The translations under genes and the position numbers were made by a program. The notes beneath the pieces were generated by a model that was not told the origin of the DNA, made no database searches, and worked only from the letters and a program-made list of their open reading frames with translations. From positions 125,588,292 through 125,652,291 of the forward strand of contig CM041084.1 in assembly GCA_023079485.1 (NCBI GenBank): DNA of 64,000 nt, given 5' to 3'. This DNA comes from Archilochus colubris (taxonomy: Eukaryota; Chordata; Aves; Apodiformes; Trochilidae). Numbering within the stretch: the stretch's first letter is position 1; each line of letters begins with the position of its first letter. Of this stretch, positions 37,801 to 50,081 are shown piece by piece.

Positions 37801-38279
37801 TGGACTCCTTTCACCTTTCCTTCTACGTTGCAGCCCTAAATACTATTGCTAAATATTTTGCCTCACAATAATCAGGATTCTCAACTAATTTCTAAGTTAC
37901 TGTGTGATTCATTTCTGGGAGTGCAGCAAAATGGAGTTTTTCTAATAGCTCATCCAGCTAAAGATCATCTTGTGTTCTGATAATGTACAATCAGACCAAA
38001 GAGAGGAGAAATGACTGCAGCACTTAACTGAATATGATGAGGCAGTGATTCAAAGGCACTGTTATTTCTTTCAAATTGAAAGGCTAGCCAAAATCTGTGG
38101 TCCTGTGAACTGTTTTAGTTAGAAAGAAAGGAAGAATATGAAGACAGGTTACTATGATACAGTCTTTATTTTACATGGGGCATAGGAAATTTCTTCACCA
38201 CTCACTTCAAAATTCTTTCCCATGGGCTCTCTCTAAGCCCTTTCAAAAGAACTGTATTCTGGTTTTATTTTTCAGTCTC

Positions 38280-38299
38280 TTTTTTTTTTTTTTTTTTTT
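38280..38299. repeat. Poly-T tract (20 T)
   Basis: An uninterrupted run of 20 T. The adjacent bases at 38300-38395 are T-rich with TTGATTTGATTTGCTTTGAT words. No retrocopy or target duplication was found around it. Confidence 0.9.
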
Positions 38300-39244
38300 C
38301 TCTGTATCTGTTCCTGTGGTTTGTCTCCCTGCTTTTCTCAGATTCATCAGTGCTCATTAAGGTGTAGTCTTGATTTGATTTGCTTTGATTGATCTAGTGC
38401 TCATCCTCTCAGGCTTGTATTTGTTTCTTTAGTACCCAACTAACAAGAGTAGCACAGCCCAAAGAGATTTAAAAACCTTAATAATAATAAAAATAATATT
38501 TAATGCTTAGATGAAACAATTTTTATATTCGAAGAACTGTATAAATATTAACCAACTAATGCAAACTAATGTTACTATTTTACTATCTTATTATGTTAAT
38601 AGAGCATATTACTTATTCTTCATCAACTCTTTCATGTTTTTCACCCTTTGCATTTGAGCATTTTATGGTAAACCCTAGAGATCAATTTTTACAGCTAAGA
38701 AAGATGCACACATGCATAATACATATTACAAACTCCTCCTTAAACTGTGTCTGCTGCAGAATGTAGACAAGAGGTCTTAAAACAAAGCTTCCCATAAACA
38801 TTGTCTTTTTGTGATACTGTGATTTAAATATTGACACAATCAAAAGAATTTCAGGTAAAATTAGAGTTGTCTGGAACTCTCCTGAGACTAATTTATTATC
38901 AGAGAATATCAGGTCTCAAAAATATTTAAATATAAGTCTAACTCATCTACTAGGATTTTCTGGGAGGAAAAGCCCTGAGACAGAGCTCAAGGCCATTCAA
39001 CTCTGAATAGCCCAGTAGTTCTATGGGTCCAGTGTTCACTAGTTAGAGAAAAATAGCATGACCAGTTCACTGACTTTGTGTTTTGAAGATGGAAGAATAA
39101 TAGAAACACTGAGCATAATTAGTCTACGCTTTATTTTTTTATAGAAAGTTTCCAGTATTTTGCCTATTGTCTCTAGTGTCCTGGACACTTTGCAGTTTAC
39201 CTGACGAATTGGATTCTGTGTGCTTACATTTTTGTCTCTTCTGA

Positions 39245-39950
39245 GGGACAAGAGGCCTTGCAGAAGGACCTAGACAGATCGGAGCATTGGGTTATGATTA
39301 ATAGGATAAAATGTAATTATTTACAATGCTGGATGCTGCACCTAGGACAACGTAACACCAGGCAAAGTATAAATTGAGAGAGAAGTGGCTGGAGAGCAAC
39401 CCTGCAGAAAGGGACCTGGGGGTGCTCACATTGGCAGAAGACTCAGTGTGAGTCAGATGTGTGCTCTGGCAGCCACGGGGGCAAATCACATCCTGGGGGC
39501 ACCAAATTCAGTATAACCAGATAATCAAAAGAGGTAATTAACCGACTGTATTTAGTGCTGGTGCTGCACCTTGAGCCCTGTGTGCTGTTCTAGGCCCCAC
39601 AATTTAAGTAGGATGTGAAGATCCTTGAATGTGTCCAGAGGATGTCAACAAAGCTGGTGAAAGGGCTGGAAGGAATGTCCAATGAGGAGCATCTGAGGAC
39701 TTTGGGCTTGTTTGAGGGGCAGCCTTGTTTCTCTCCACAGCTTCCTGAGGAGGGGAAGTGGAGAAGAAGGAACTGATCTCTTCACCCTCGTATCCAGTGA
39801 CAGGATGCATGGAAATGGTTCAAAGCTGCATGAAGAGAGGTTTAGGGTAGACATTAGGAAGCATTTCTTCTCCAAGAGTGTGGTGAAACACTGGAACAGG
39901 CTACTTAAAGAGGTGTTTGATTGCCCATAGCTGCCAGTATTCAAATTTGA
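39245..39950 (+). mobile_element. Old CR1 of a different subfamily, plus strand, both ends truncated
   Basis: This plus-strand CR1 ORF2 fragment starts at GAGGCCTTGCAGAAGGACCT, equivalent to the 'EALQRDLDR' segment after the catalytic core. It runs through GAGTGGCTGGAGAGCAACCC, CAACAAAGCTGGTGAAAGGG and TTCCTGAGGAGGGGAAGTGG to AACACTGGAACAGGCT. The wording fits a CR1 subfamily different from those at 10227, 50105 and 60345. About 40 bases that should follow GGGCTTGTTTGAG near 39715 are missing. The match stops near 39950, before the 3' UTR and octamer tail, so the 3' end was lost later. Stops and frameshifts are frequent. Confidence 0.9.
39712..39930 (+). pseudogene. CR1 ORF2 extreme C-terminal fragment
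   Basis: The 72-codon frame includes LRRGSGEEGTDLFTLVSSDR and then RVDIRKHFFSKSVVKHWNRL, which are C-terminal landmarks of CR1 ORF2p ('SDRTRGNG', 'LDIRK-FF--RVV-HWNRLP'). It closes at TAG after VFDCP. The upstream parts of ORF2 lie in other frames, so several indels have accumulated. Confidence 0.85.
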
Positions 39951-42169
39951 AGTCATACCTAGATATGAGTGTCTCAGAGGAAGAGAAGAATGAAATGTAA
40001 TTTTCTTTTGAAAAATGCTTCCAAACTAATTTGGATGAGGAGTAATAAATAAAGTAGGAAAATGGGGTTGGAGATGAATGTGGATAATAGCAGTGTGTTT
40101 GTATAGTTACTCAACTAAGAGCAGGGTGGATTGCATTGAGTGGCTTCATGGATTTTTTTTTGGAAATAAAGCAAACAAATAAATGAAGATGTTCACATAT
40201 TAATCTCTTACATAGCTTGCCTGATGTAGGTCTTGTAGAAGCATGAGAATAGTAAAGGGTGTAGTTGACAGGCTAACAGAAGAATGAGAATAGACAAAAG
40301 GAATATTCAGAGACAATCTTGACCAAAATTGGATTGCAACACTACTGAAATGGGCAGATGTGAAAGACCAGGAGTGATGGATAAATATGAGAAGGTAATA
40401 TAGCAAATTAATGCATGTTTATATGGGAAAAGATGAAAATCTATTTATTTGAGCTGCCAAGAGTGGAGAATATTCTGTGCTGATGTTTCCCATGGAATTA
40501 AATGACTGTGTATTGAAATGCTGTACATTTTTCAAACTGCTTTCCCATGAAAATAATTTGGCTTCAGGAATAGCTAATATTATGGTGTAATAAAAATGAA
40601 TGAAAGCTGGTGAAACAGGGGAGGTCAACTTACTTAGGGAGGTAACCTATGTCCATACTGAGAACAGCAAGCCTTTGTAATGAACAGTCAGCAATACAAG
40701 GAAATTGATTTTTAACTTGTTAGGGAAAAAAAAAAAAGATACAAAAACTGAATGTTTTTGCTTTCTTTTCTAGGAAGCTGAGGCTTTGGGTACTGTTATT
40801 TTACCACTATGAATCTTTCACATCTACTGCTTTGCTACTTCCTGCTCTAATAACAAAGCTCTCAAATCAAGAATCACTCAGAAATTTCTTCATGAAGAGA
40901 CTGTGGCTTCCTGCATAGTAGTAGAAGTTTTAGGCACATGGTCCTCAAGCCCAAAGATATACACAGGGTATCAGACCAGTTCCCAGTGCAACTGGAGGAA
41001 TCAGCTCCATGTTTTCAAGTGTTTTATGCTTTGGACCTGCTTCAGGCTAGTAATCAAGACCATCTGGAAGATGATTGAGAATCTCTGCACTAAATTTGTA
41101 CCTCTTGGTGAGGCAGGCATTATTGTCTTAAGTCTTTCTGTCCTCAGCTTAGTCCAACAGAGATCTAGGTTCATTGGCACAGAGATTAGGTTACAAAACT
41201 TTCCTCTTTACAATTATTTTTCCCTTAATAGCAAGCTCAACAGGCTCCTATGGAAGATCATTCTCTTTACGGTGTGACTCAGAGAAAGGGTATACAATAT
41301 GAGTGACACATAGGTAAATATTCTAACATATTCCTCTCATTTGGTTACTTTTATTGTGGTTTTTAACTAAACTGATAGACTGCTAGTATGAAAAACACTC
41401 AAGTGAAAAACCAATAGCTGCACATATTATACCTGGGAAGCAGGAGCCTAAAAATCATGCAGACCACGGTTTTATCCCAGTGTTTTAGTCATTTTGTCCC
41501 TCTGAGAGTGTTGCCTTACTTTCTTTTTAAACTGTTGAAATAACACCTTTACCTGGGGGCTTGGAGCTTAATTAGATAGATATTATAAAAGGCTTTATAG
41601 AGGTTAATATAACTGCCAAACTTTAGTACCTATCATTCCAGGTTCATTACGAGCTCCAGCTTGCTACTAAGCCTCTTGCAGGAGCCTCACAACGTATTGT
41701 CATTACTGCCACAACTTCACTGTCACCTTAAAAGATCCACATATTTATCCAGCATTTTGTATCACAAATTATGGCAAACATTCATTATTTCTTGTGTTTG
41801 TATAATGCCAAGCAAAACGTTACCCATTTGGCCCCTCTGCAGTATGCTCTAAAATATTAAACACCAGTGTCATCATTGTGGTTATTTTTATGTTTTTTAC
41901 TATTATTGCTGTGATTATTACTATGTAATGATATACTGAACATCTGTAAGCCATTACATATGTCTTGAATTTTTGTTATACTGTAATACAGTATCTTGAA
42001 CCTACATTGTAGACATTCTGAATAGTGTACTTAAATTGTGTTTAAAGCTGCATCTAAAGTATACCTCTAATATGTTAGAACAAATGAGCATACATTTTCA
42101 AAAATAAAAAGCCTATATACCACAATGATGCATCTATATGTGCCCATTAATGATCTCAATATTGTTGAC
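39951..42169. other. AT-rich unique non-coding DNA
   Basis: No gene or repeat is recognised. A 3'-splice-like TTGCTTTCTTTTCTAG lies at 40757-40772, but no convincing exon follows (its frames close quickly). The 124-codon plus frame at 40903-41277 has no known domain. A short A-run sits near 40727-40738. Confidence 0.5.
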
Positions 42170-42740
42170 TTTCTAGGGGCAGGGTCACAGGCTTTGTTCG
42201 AGCTGATTGATCCCATAGGGAAGCAGCAACAGTTGGCTGCTTTGCTCAGGGAAAGGAGATGGGAGATGAGGAGAACAAGGTGACAGAGTAGTGTCCTCAC
42301 TGACATGGGCATGGTCTTGCTGTGCTCAAACCAGGAGAGAAGCGCAGATACAGTGAGGGTAACCAGAGTCAGATGAGACCCCAGGCAATCCCAGACCAAT
42401 TTGCAGTGGTCAGGTCTGTTTGAGGAGAAGGCAGCAAGAGAAGCCAGTGGGGTTAGGTCAAGGCCAAGAAAGTTGGGACTAGGCACCACCTATGTGGTGG
42501 CTCAGGTGAGATGCTGATGCAGCGGCTGAGCTGGGATGAGTTCTTGAGCCAAAGGGTGAAGCTGCCCTTCTGCCCCTTCACACAACCCTTCTTTGTAGGG
42601 TTCTGTCTCAGGTTTCTGCCCCCTGGTTGTGCTATTCCAGTTCGCACCTCCAGCAGCCCCAGATTAATCCCCAGGAAGCAGAGGGACTGCGCTTCTGCAG
42701 AGCTTCTTGATGCACCCAAGGCCTTGACAGATATATAGGG
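42170..42740. other. GC-rich block of unknown origin
   Basis: About 570 bases have clearly higher G+C than the AT-rich flanks. Both strands carry medium frames (42067-42489 minus, 140 codons; 42453-42719 minus, 88 codons; 42511-42738 plus, 75 codons) with no recognisable domains. A 23-A run begins 92 bases beyond the right edge. The block could be an unrecognised LTR (CCTATATATC reads on the minus strand near 42730) or a decayed retrocopy. No target duplication was found. Confidence 0.4.
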
Positions 42741-42831
42741 TTTGTTGTGGGACTACTAGGATTTATCATACCTGTGCTCTGCCTTGATAGTTAGTTACTA
42801 TTGAAAAGATAATTAATTTCAAAGTAATGCC

Positions 42832-42854
42832 AAAAAAAAAAAAAAAAAAAAAAA
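42832..42854 (+). repeat. Poly-A tract (23 A)
   Basis: An uninterrupted run of 23 A lies right of the GC-rich block. No AATAAA occurs in the preceding 40 bases, which argues against an mRNA tail. Avian CR1 machinery also does not normally make poly-A retrocopies. Confidence 0.9.
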
Positions 42855-43048
42855 GTTTAAGTATTTAGGGCAAGTAATTCTTCAAAGCACTGAAGTAGTG
42901 ATGGGTCAGTGCATCAGCTTGAGGCCACAGTGAGCATGAACACAAATACAAGGCCCATAATATGGTTTTAATTGCTTTTTGTCCTATTTCTTTAAAAGAT
43001 ACTGTTCCCAAGCACAGTACATCCACTGAGGTTGCTGGCTCTCACTTC

Positions 43049-43110
43049 ATGACTATCCCCCATGACTATCCACCATTCCTATGACTATCCATGGTGGACA
43101 TATCCACCAC
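43049..43110. repeat. Three ATGACTATCC repeats followed by a small hairpin
   Basis: ATGACTATCC occurs at 43049-43058, 43062-43071 and 43081-43090. It is followed by TGGTGGA-CATA-TCCACCA (43092-43109), a perfect 7-bp inverted repeat with a 4-base loop. No known family matches. Confidence 0.75.
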
Positions 43111-43629
43111 CCCACCTTCATACTTCAGATGCCATTTTACATGGCTATATCAAGTGCTTTTAACTGTGCTCCAGTCTCCTCTTTAATCATCCCTCAAACC
43201 CATAACAAATATCTAAACCAATCCATATTGAATTTGATTTTTATCTTGCTCTTCCCTTGTGCTTGCCTTCTTCCTGCCTAAGGAATGACAGAATTGAATT
43301 CTTCATTTTTACAGGTGCTTTGCATATCTCTCTGTATTTGGGAGACTCAGTTTCTGACCTAGGTAATAAAGTTCATCCTGGTTTGATCTCAACTATGTTA
43401 TCAGCTGGCTTAGGAAAACCTTACTCAACTAGGTAAAGTGGAAAGCAGAAAATTATGCAGAGGAAGGGAACAGCTGGTGTACTTCTACACATGTGCAAAA
43501 GCCCAGATGCACAGACTTTGGGCCTGTAATTATAGAAGCTTGGCAGCTTTAGGTTCTTGCAAGATTTAATGTGAATGAGGACTGGATGAATCTCACTGTC
43601 CTCAGAAACGTGTTGTTCATTTTTCATGC

Positions 43630-46600
43630 TACCTTTATAAATACTAAAGGTGGGTGTACATGTGTGTAAACATTTCCATTGAAAATAAGAACATGTATAT
43701 TTAGGTCAGCAAGCAGATGGTTGCTCCGAACTCTTGGCTTTAGCAATAATTCTCAGTCAGGGAATTAAGAGACTAAATTAAGGAAGCAAGAGGGACCAGG
43801 AAATCACAGCTGCTATTTCTGATGTTTAGTCACCTCTTGTAAGAATTGCAACACCTTGGAATTGCATACAAATTATTCTGTGGTCTCCTGTATGCACTCT
43901 AAGTTCTTGGGGACTTGGACCTTCATAACCTGACTTTTAATGTCTTTGCATGAGATGCTGAGGAGCATTTATTTGTAATGTTTTAGGTGTAAGGCTGAAC
44001 AGGGATTTTTAGTGTAATACTGTGCCCTGGACCTGTGCTGGTGTCTTTTCATTATCTAATGATGATGGGAAATGGATGAATGACATGGGAATGAATGACT
44101 TCTGCTTATTATCCTTCATCTCAATTACTTTGCAAATGTTCAGTTAAAATAAATTAGATACTACTTTCAATTTTAAACCATTTCTTGTGCAGTGTGTATG
44201 TAAAGGTTAAAAATTCCTACTTCAACAAACCTAGAAGACACCTTCATGGTATGAACATCTCTCAGATCATAGAGACTCTGTTTTCCACAGTTTTTTGATA
44301 ACTCATAACTTGAAGGATGTAGTATTTTTTAGTTCAGCTGATATATTTTTCAATATCATATTTCAACTTGGTATTACTTATTTTTTACTATTTAGTGTAC
44401 AGGAAGTAGCCTTGATGAGAATTCCAGAAACTTCAAGTTCTTAAATAGATTTATTAATTTTCAAGTTTTAACTCTCTAGAAACTGTGGCTCTTTGATAGC
44501 ATATACAGGATTAATACATTATGTGCCAAAAAAGTGTAATTTAAAAGGTAACAATAGAAACAGCAGTAATTTTCCAGATACAGTATGAAAATATCAAATA
44601 ACTTTTGGATACAATGCTAGAAGTTTCTTCTACTAATTAAATATAAATATGCAGCCATTAAGGAAATGAAAAAGCCTTCTGTAATGAACTTGAGTTTCAG
44701 AAGACTTTAAGGCATTTAAAAAGAAAATTGAAATAAAAAGCATGGTATTACTTCGAAACCAGTCACTACAACTGTCGTAATATTTTATGTGCATGAGAAT
44801 GTCATATATATTGAGTGTTCTTAAAATTTCTGTATGGTAATTTCATATATAAAATCCTTTTTAAAATAAGAATATTTAAAATTTAGACAGTCCACACATA
44901 TCCAGGACTTACTCACTGTGACAGTGTCCCTGTAAAACTGGAGCTTAACATGCTAAAGCATCTTTGATTTCTCACAGCCTTGTCATGTCTTCTGCATCTG
45001 TTGATATCATCAGCCTGTAACAGAAGAGGGAAGCTCCATTTCAAGTCCAGAGAAGAGTGATTATGAATTCAATATGCCAGCAGAGAAATTCAAACAGAGG
45101 TCAAGTATCCTGTGTCCCATTAGTGCGTGGGATTGCTATAAGTCATCCAGGTATTTTTTTTAAGTCATCTCAGTTCAACTTTAGGATAACTTTTGGACAC
45201 ATCTGTTTTTAGGTTTAAATTTTTAAAAAGACCTGTTCCAATATCTGACATTTTTATAAATCACACACAGTAATATCCAGCTTTGAGGGAAACTAGGCTA
45301 TAAAAAACTCCGTCCATACTGAAACTAACTGCAAAATGTCCAGTTATCTTCAGAGGAGTGAAGGATCAGATTAATCCAGTATCAAAAGCTGAATTGGAAC
45401 TGGAAAAAAAGAACATCCAACTTGACAATCAGTGAGAAATTATTCTTTCAAACCATTGAAAATGGAGACAGAATTAATCATGATGGAACCAGGGCATTGT
45501 CTTTGCTTTCAATAATAGTCTTTGTTTTAAAGAAAGAGGAACAGAGAACTGAATATCATCTATATGGTCACCATGTCAAGTTCCCTAGAAGCTGAATGGC
45601 ATTTTGAATTCAATGCCATTGAACGAAGTCAAATGGCATCACCTTTATTTTTCACATGGGCTAGCCTATTTCTTTGTATACCAGTCCTGACATAACTAAC
45701 ATAACTACCATAAAGAAATTAGCCTTAATTTTTAGATTCAGAATACAAAACTGTATAAATAATTAGAAATATAGGCTAATCAAGATGCTGGTTTGGTTTT
45801 TTGTTTTTTTTTTCATGAATAAGTTTGGTACTCTTGGTACTCTACAGACTCGCTAAAAGGTCGAACGTTATTGCTTAAAAATATATTGTCTGTAGATTTT
45901 CTAGGATGGAAAATAGCAATGTTCTGCTTCTATTTAAAGAAACAATCTTGGCATAACCTAAAACCATCATATTAGGTGTAAGTCTCTCTCAGTGGATTAC
46001 TACTGAAAAAGATATTTTCTAGAGAAAAGTTAATGCTAAAGGAGGCAGTTCATAATTTATTTCAAAAGCAATATTCCTTTCTATGATTTTTTGTTATTCT
46101 TGACACTGAAATCTGGAAGACAATATAATAAAGGGAAAACTGAGTACAACCTATTCTAGGTTTGTTCCTACTGTGTGCTGCATTTTACTTAACTGCCAAT
46201 AACATTGGGATTACAATAAACTATTCACCTATTGAGCCCTGTATGTGTTTAGAAAGAACCAAAAATATAGAGCAGGAAAAGGGGGACACTAAAGGCAAGA
46301 AACAGGTGACATCTTCTGACAGGTAGATTGGTTTCTGGCCTAATTGTACTTTGGCAGGTTGGTATAGATGAAAAATAGCATTATACACAATTCAAATGCA
46401 CACATAACAAGGAAGAGCTTCAGAAATTGAACATGAAAAAGGTAAAGTAGAAGGTTCTCCAAAGTTCATTCAAATCATTAAGCCTTCTGATTGAATTAAC
46501 AGGGTTTGGTTCAGCTTATGATTGAAATCCATAGCCCAAATCTATGTTGTATGCTTAGCTAGAAAAAAACATTGTTGATAGGCTTTGCATAATATCTATA

Positions 46601-48400
46601 CTCCATATGGCTATTCTTCTAATGTTTGATAAATAATATAGAGCATTTTAACCTTCAAAGCAGCCAGGACAACTTCAGAGGGATAAAGCTCCATCAGTGA
46701 ACATCATCTATTAGGTAGTCTGTATTATGGCAATGACTGATCCCTAGATGAATCACTTTGAAACTTTCCAATATGTTTGACTGATAGAAATCTTAGTGAC
46801 CTCAGGAGGGCAATGTTTTTTCTCATATATATTTATATACTATCATTTATATCCTCTTTACTTACAGCTCAACCTAACACTTCTCTTGGAGGCTTATACC
46901 AAAATTTTTATCTGTAGCTGTGTATAGGGCTTATGAAATATTAATAGCAAAAGTCAACATTTATATTAAGGAAAGGTATTTGTGTGTGACTATAGACATG
47001 ATTTGACATTATAACCCTTGCAAAAAAAAGAAATTGATGTACCTTTCATAAGGACATCAGCTTAACACTTCTCCCAACTTTGCCTCATGGAGACCAAAGT
47101 GCAGAGAAGTCTCATTTCAGCAGATGCTGAAATACAAAAAATAATGGCCTTTGCTTAAAATTCTGCTCAAATCCTCACTTTACACACTGGTACTTCAAAA
47201 AAGAAGTTTATCTATGAAGTAAAATAGGACTATTGTAAAATATATTATGCCTTCAAAGCAAGTTATTGGTAATAATTCTCATGCTAACTGAATGTTTACT
47301 CGTTTTCCATCAACATAGACAATAAACCATGGAAAAAGATACACAAGTGACTCAAAAAGAATGTAATAAACTTGCTCTTTAACAATAGCAACTTGAATGA
47401 GTAAGCAAGGCTTTCTAGATAATTCATATTTAATGTAAAACCAGTGAATTTATTTTTCAAGTATAAAAGATACCCTTAAATCAACTTTTGCTCAATTAAG
47501 ATTGCTTTTCTTGTAGAGAGAATTAGATTTGAGAATCACAGCCAAATTGTCTCATAGGCATGAGAACTCAAGTCATGCTCCATTTGAATGTATTATTTAT
47601 AAGCAACATTTTCTATTTAATTCAGTTTTCCCATAAGAAAGGAATTGCTAGACTGTAATAGAAAGCACCATCTCGAGTGTTGTACAAGGAGGATTCAACC
47701 ATCTAATTGCCACATGAATATCATACCCAGATTTCAGGTCCTGAAAAGATTCTTTCAATTGCATTCAAGTCATTGATGAGGCACCTATGGTTTTGACATT
47801 GGCCTCCTCCAAACAGTTACAGCTCAGCTCTTGACCTCTCTAGAAAAACAGTTTTTACAGCTTTTATTACACTGAGAAGGCCAAGATTTCTTTTTGATTC
47901 AGTGTCTGTACTCTGCACACCTTGCCTTCAAGTTGGATTTGCTAATAATATTAACCTGTGGAGGCCACAAACCACTCAACTGTGACAAGTGTGAGGGTGC
48001 TCTGGTGAATGGCTACAATGCCTCCTCTACAAAATGAACACTTAGGGCACAGTTCTATTTGTGTAAAAAAAACAAATAAAGGTTTCTATGTGTGAAAATA
48101 AAGGGAAAGCGACTCTACAAAGTTTAGTATTATTTTATTTTCTTTTAATGAACACCATCATGGAAAGATTGTCTGAAACTGTCTGCAGATATCTTGGGGT
48201 GAAGGGTGAAAGATCTTAACAGCAATATCCTTTTCTTTCCTGAGGATATAACGCCCTACAGGGAGCTGGCACCAGGTCTGCTATGTTCCTGTGAGGAGCA
48301 GTATTGGAGCTGTGCTAGATGGCAAGGAGTCCTACAGAGCCATGAACTTAATACTGCCAGGGACTCCTGTCTGAATCTCTGCTAAACACCCTTCTGTGAC
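43630..48400. other. ORF-free AT-rich desert
   Basis: About 4.8 kb has no open frame of 60 codons or more on either strand, no CR1 or LTR signature and only small simple repeats. Stop codons are dense in all frames. Nothing regulatory can be proved from the sequence. Confidence 0.65.
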
Positions 48401-49840
48401 AGGGCACCCTTGTTTGCTTTTGTGAGAGCTTTTCTGTCACAAGTAAAAATAAAAAATAAACAACACACATTCCTAAGGTCGGTGATCAAGGGAGAGAGAT
48501 ATCCATTGCCTGTAATTTATTGGTGGCAGACTCAGCAGAAAGCAAATCCAAGTGTGCTAATGAAATACATTTTTGGGGAGCACAGCTTGCCCTCAATTAT
48601 GGGATGAAAAAACAAAAAAAGGAAAACTTGGTTTTAAGAAAAGTACCTTCGTCACCACAGTGATAGGTGGCCTTTCCTTTAATGTAAATACAGGCCATAA
48701 TTTTTATAGAATAGTCAGCCATAGTCTTTCATGTCTTTCAGTCTAGCAGCTCTATCAATAAAATTCTGATTGCACAGAAAAGTATTTTATGGCTTGAAAA
48801 GCAACTTCAGTATTAATATTGCCACCCTGTGTGCTCCAGTTGAATTGTTTCAGTCTTTGTGCCATTATACCTTAAGAAAAATGTTTTTCTGTTAGTAAAT
48901 TATAGTGAATTTTAGGCATTGTCTCAGGTCTGAATTTTATGTGAGCATGAAATTAAAATTTTCAATTTTTTGGTAGACAGAGCATTACAGCATTTAAAAA
49001 TTCACACTTAGTTCTAAATGTCTGTTTTTGACAACCAGCATAAAATTTGCATTGCAGGATGAAGTTTTCATCCTACTCAATAAAAGTGTGTGTTTTTATG
49101 AAATGTTAATCAAAAAGCGTGTCAGATCTGTCTAAAAGGCAATCAGTGGATTAAAGAACTAAGAAGGAAAACAGTTTTGGGTTTTTTGGTTTTTTTTTTA
49201 TCAACTCTACTTCCTTCTTGTTCCTACTGCAAATAACTTTGCCCCTGTTTTAGGTTAAAAAAAACTTCCACTGTTTTGACCTGTAATTTTAATTGACTTC
49301 TATACCTAAAAACACAAGCTGATTTAACAAGGTAGGGATCAGTCCCAGAATATTTAATTCTTCATCAGCTTTCAGTGCATGTTACTTGAACATATATCAC
49401 TCTGTTCTGAACTATTTTTAAATATAGATTTCTGCTTCAGGATGCTTGGGAGGAAAATCCCCCACCAACTCCATTTTAAATTATTTGACAAGCACACGTT
49501 GGGATGGAACCTGACACAATTAAGGATGCACTTGTTTTAACGTGAGTTACACTGAACCCTCTGAAGGTAATAAAAATTACTTATTCTTTGAGACAATCAG
49601 TCCTTCAATTACCCACTAAAACCTAGGCTTGGATGTCATCTATCCAATAATGTATCTGTTATTTGTCAGGAAACCCTGCCAGAAGCATTTCTTTCTCTTT
49701 GCAGATATAAATATGAAACACAGACATCAGACATATAGGGCTGTCATTTCTTTGCAGGTCTGCAAAATGAATTTCTGTTTCTGGAAGGTCCCTCCTGCAA
49801 TTGGTTTGTTCTCTAGCAAAGGGATTTCATAAGGTTTTTA
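48401..49840. other. AT-rich unique non-coding DNA
   Basis: Short frames only (at most about 67 codons). There is a T/G-rich patch near 49171-49200. Nothing is recognised. Confidence 0.55.
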
Positions 49841-49861
49841 ACAACTCTCAAACTGAATAAT

Positions 49862-49882
49862 GAGAAGGAGACGCTCCTTCTC
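49862..49882. repeat. Perfect 9-bp inverted repeat (hairpin)
   Basis: GAGAAGGAG (49862-49870), loop ACG, CTCCTTCTC (49874-49882). The arms are perfectly complementary with a 3-base loop. No downstream T-run or known RNA context is present, so no function is assigned. Confidence 0.9.
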
Positions 49883-50081
49883 CAGAGTTATGTTATATTT
49901 TCATGGATTTTGACCAGCTGCCAGAGGGCTTGGTAATCGGTATTCTGAGCCTCCAAATGATTTCTAGCGATTACATGCAAAATAATTGCTTTGAACAGAT
50001 CATTTCACCCTGCAGTTAATTTTCCCTTGAGACTTGTGAATCAGGACGCTTGACAATCATTCCTTCTGATTCTGGGGAAAT

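Larger units (their letters stand above)
33894..39244. other. AT-rich unique non-coding DNA
   Basis: No gene is recognised. A (TA)n tract lies at 34847. A GC-richer interval at about 34920-35225 holds overlapping frames on both strands (91 codons plus, 68 codons minus with several Cys) that match nothing I know. A 20-T run is at 38280. The 95-codon plus frame at 34041-34328 looks ordinary in composition but lacks recognisable motifs or a supporting exon structure. Confidence 0.55.

Noticed and set aside
38280..38299. Poly-T as the tail of a minus-strand retrocopy
   Set aside because: The neighbouring sequence is T-rich, with no similarity to a transcript and no target duplication.
40757..40800. 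Splice-acceptor-like TTGCTTTCTTTTCTAG
   Set aside because: The following sequence has no sustained open frame or good donor nearby. Such acceptors are common by chance in T-rich DNA.
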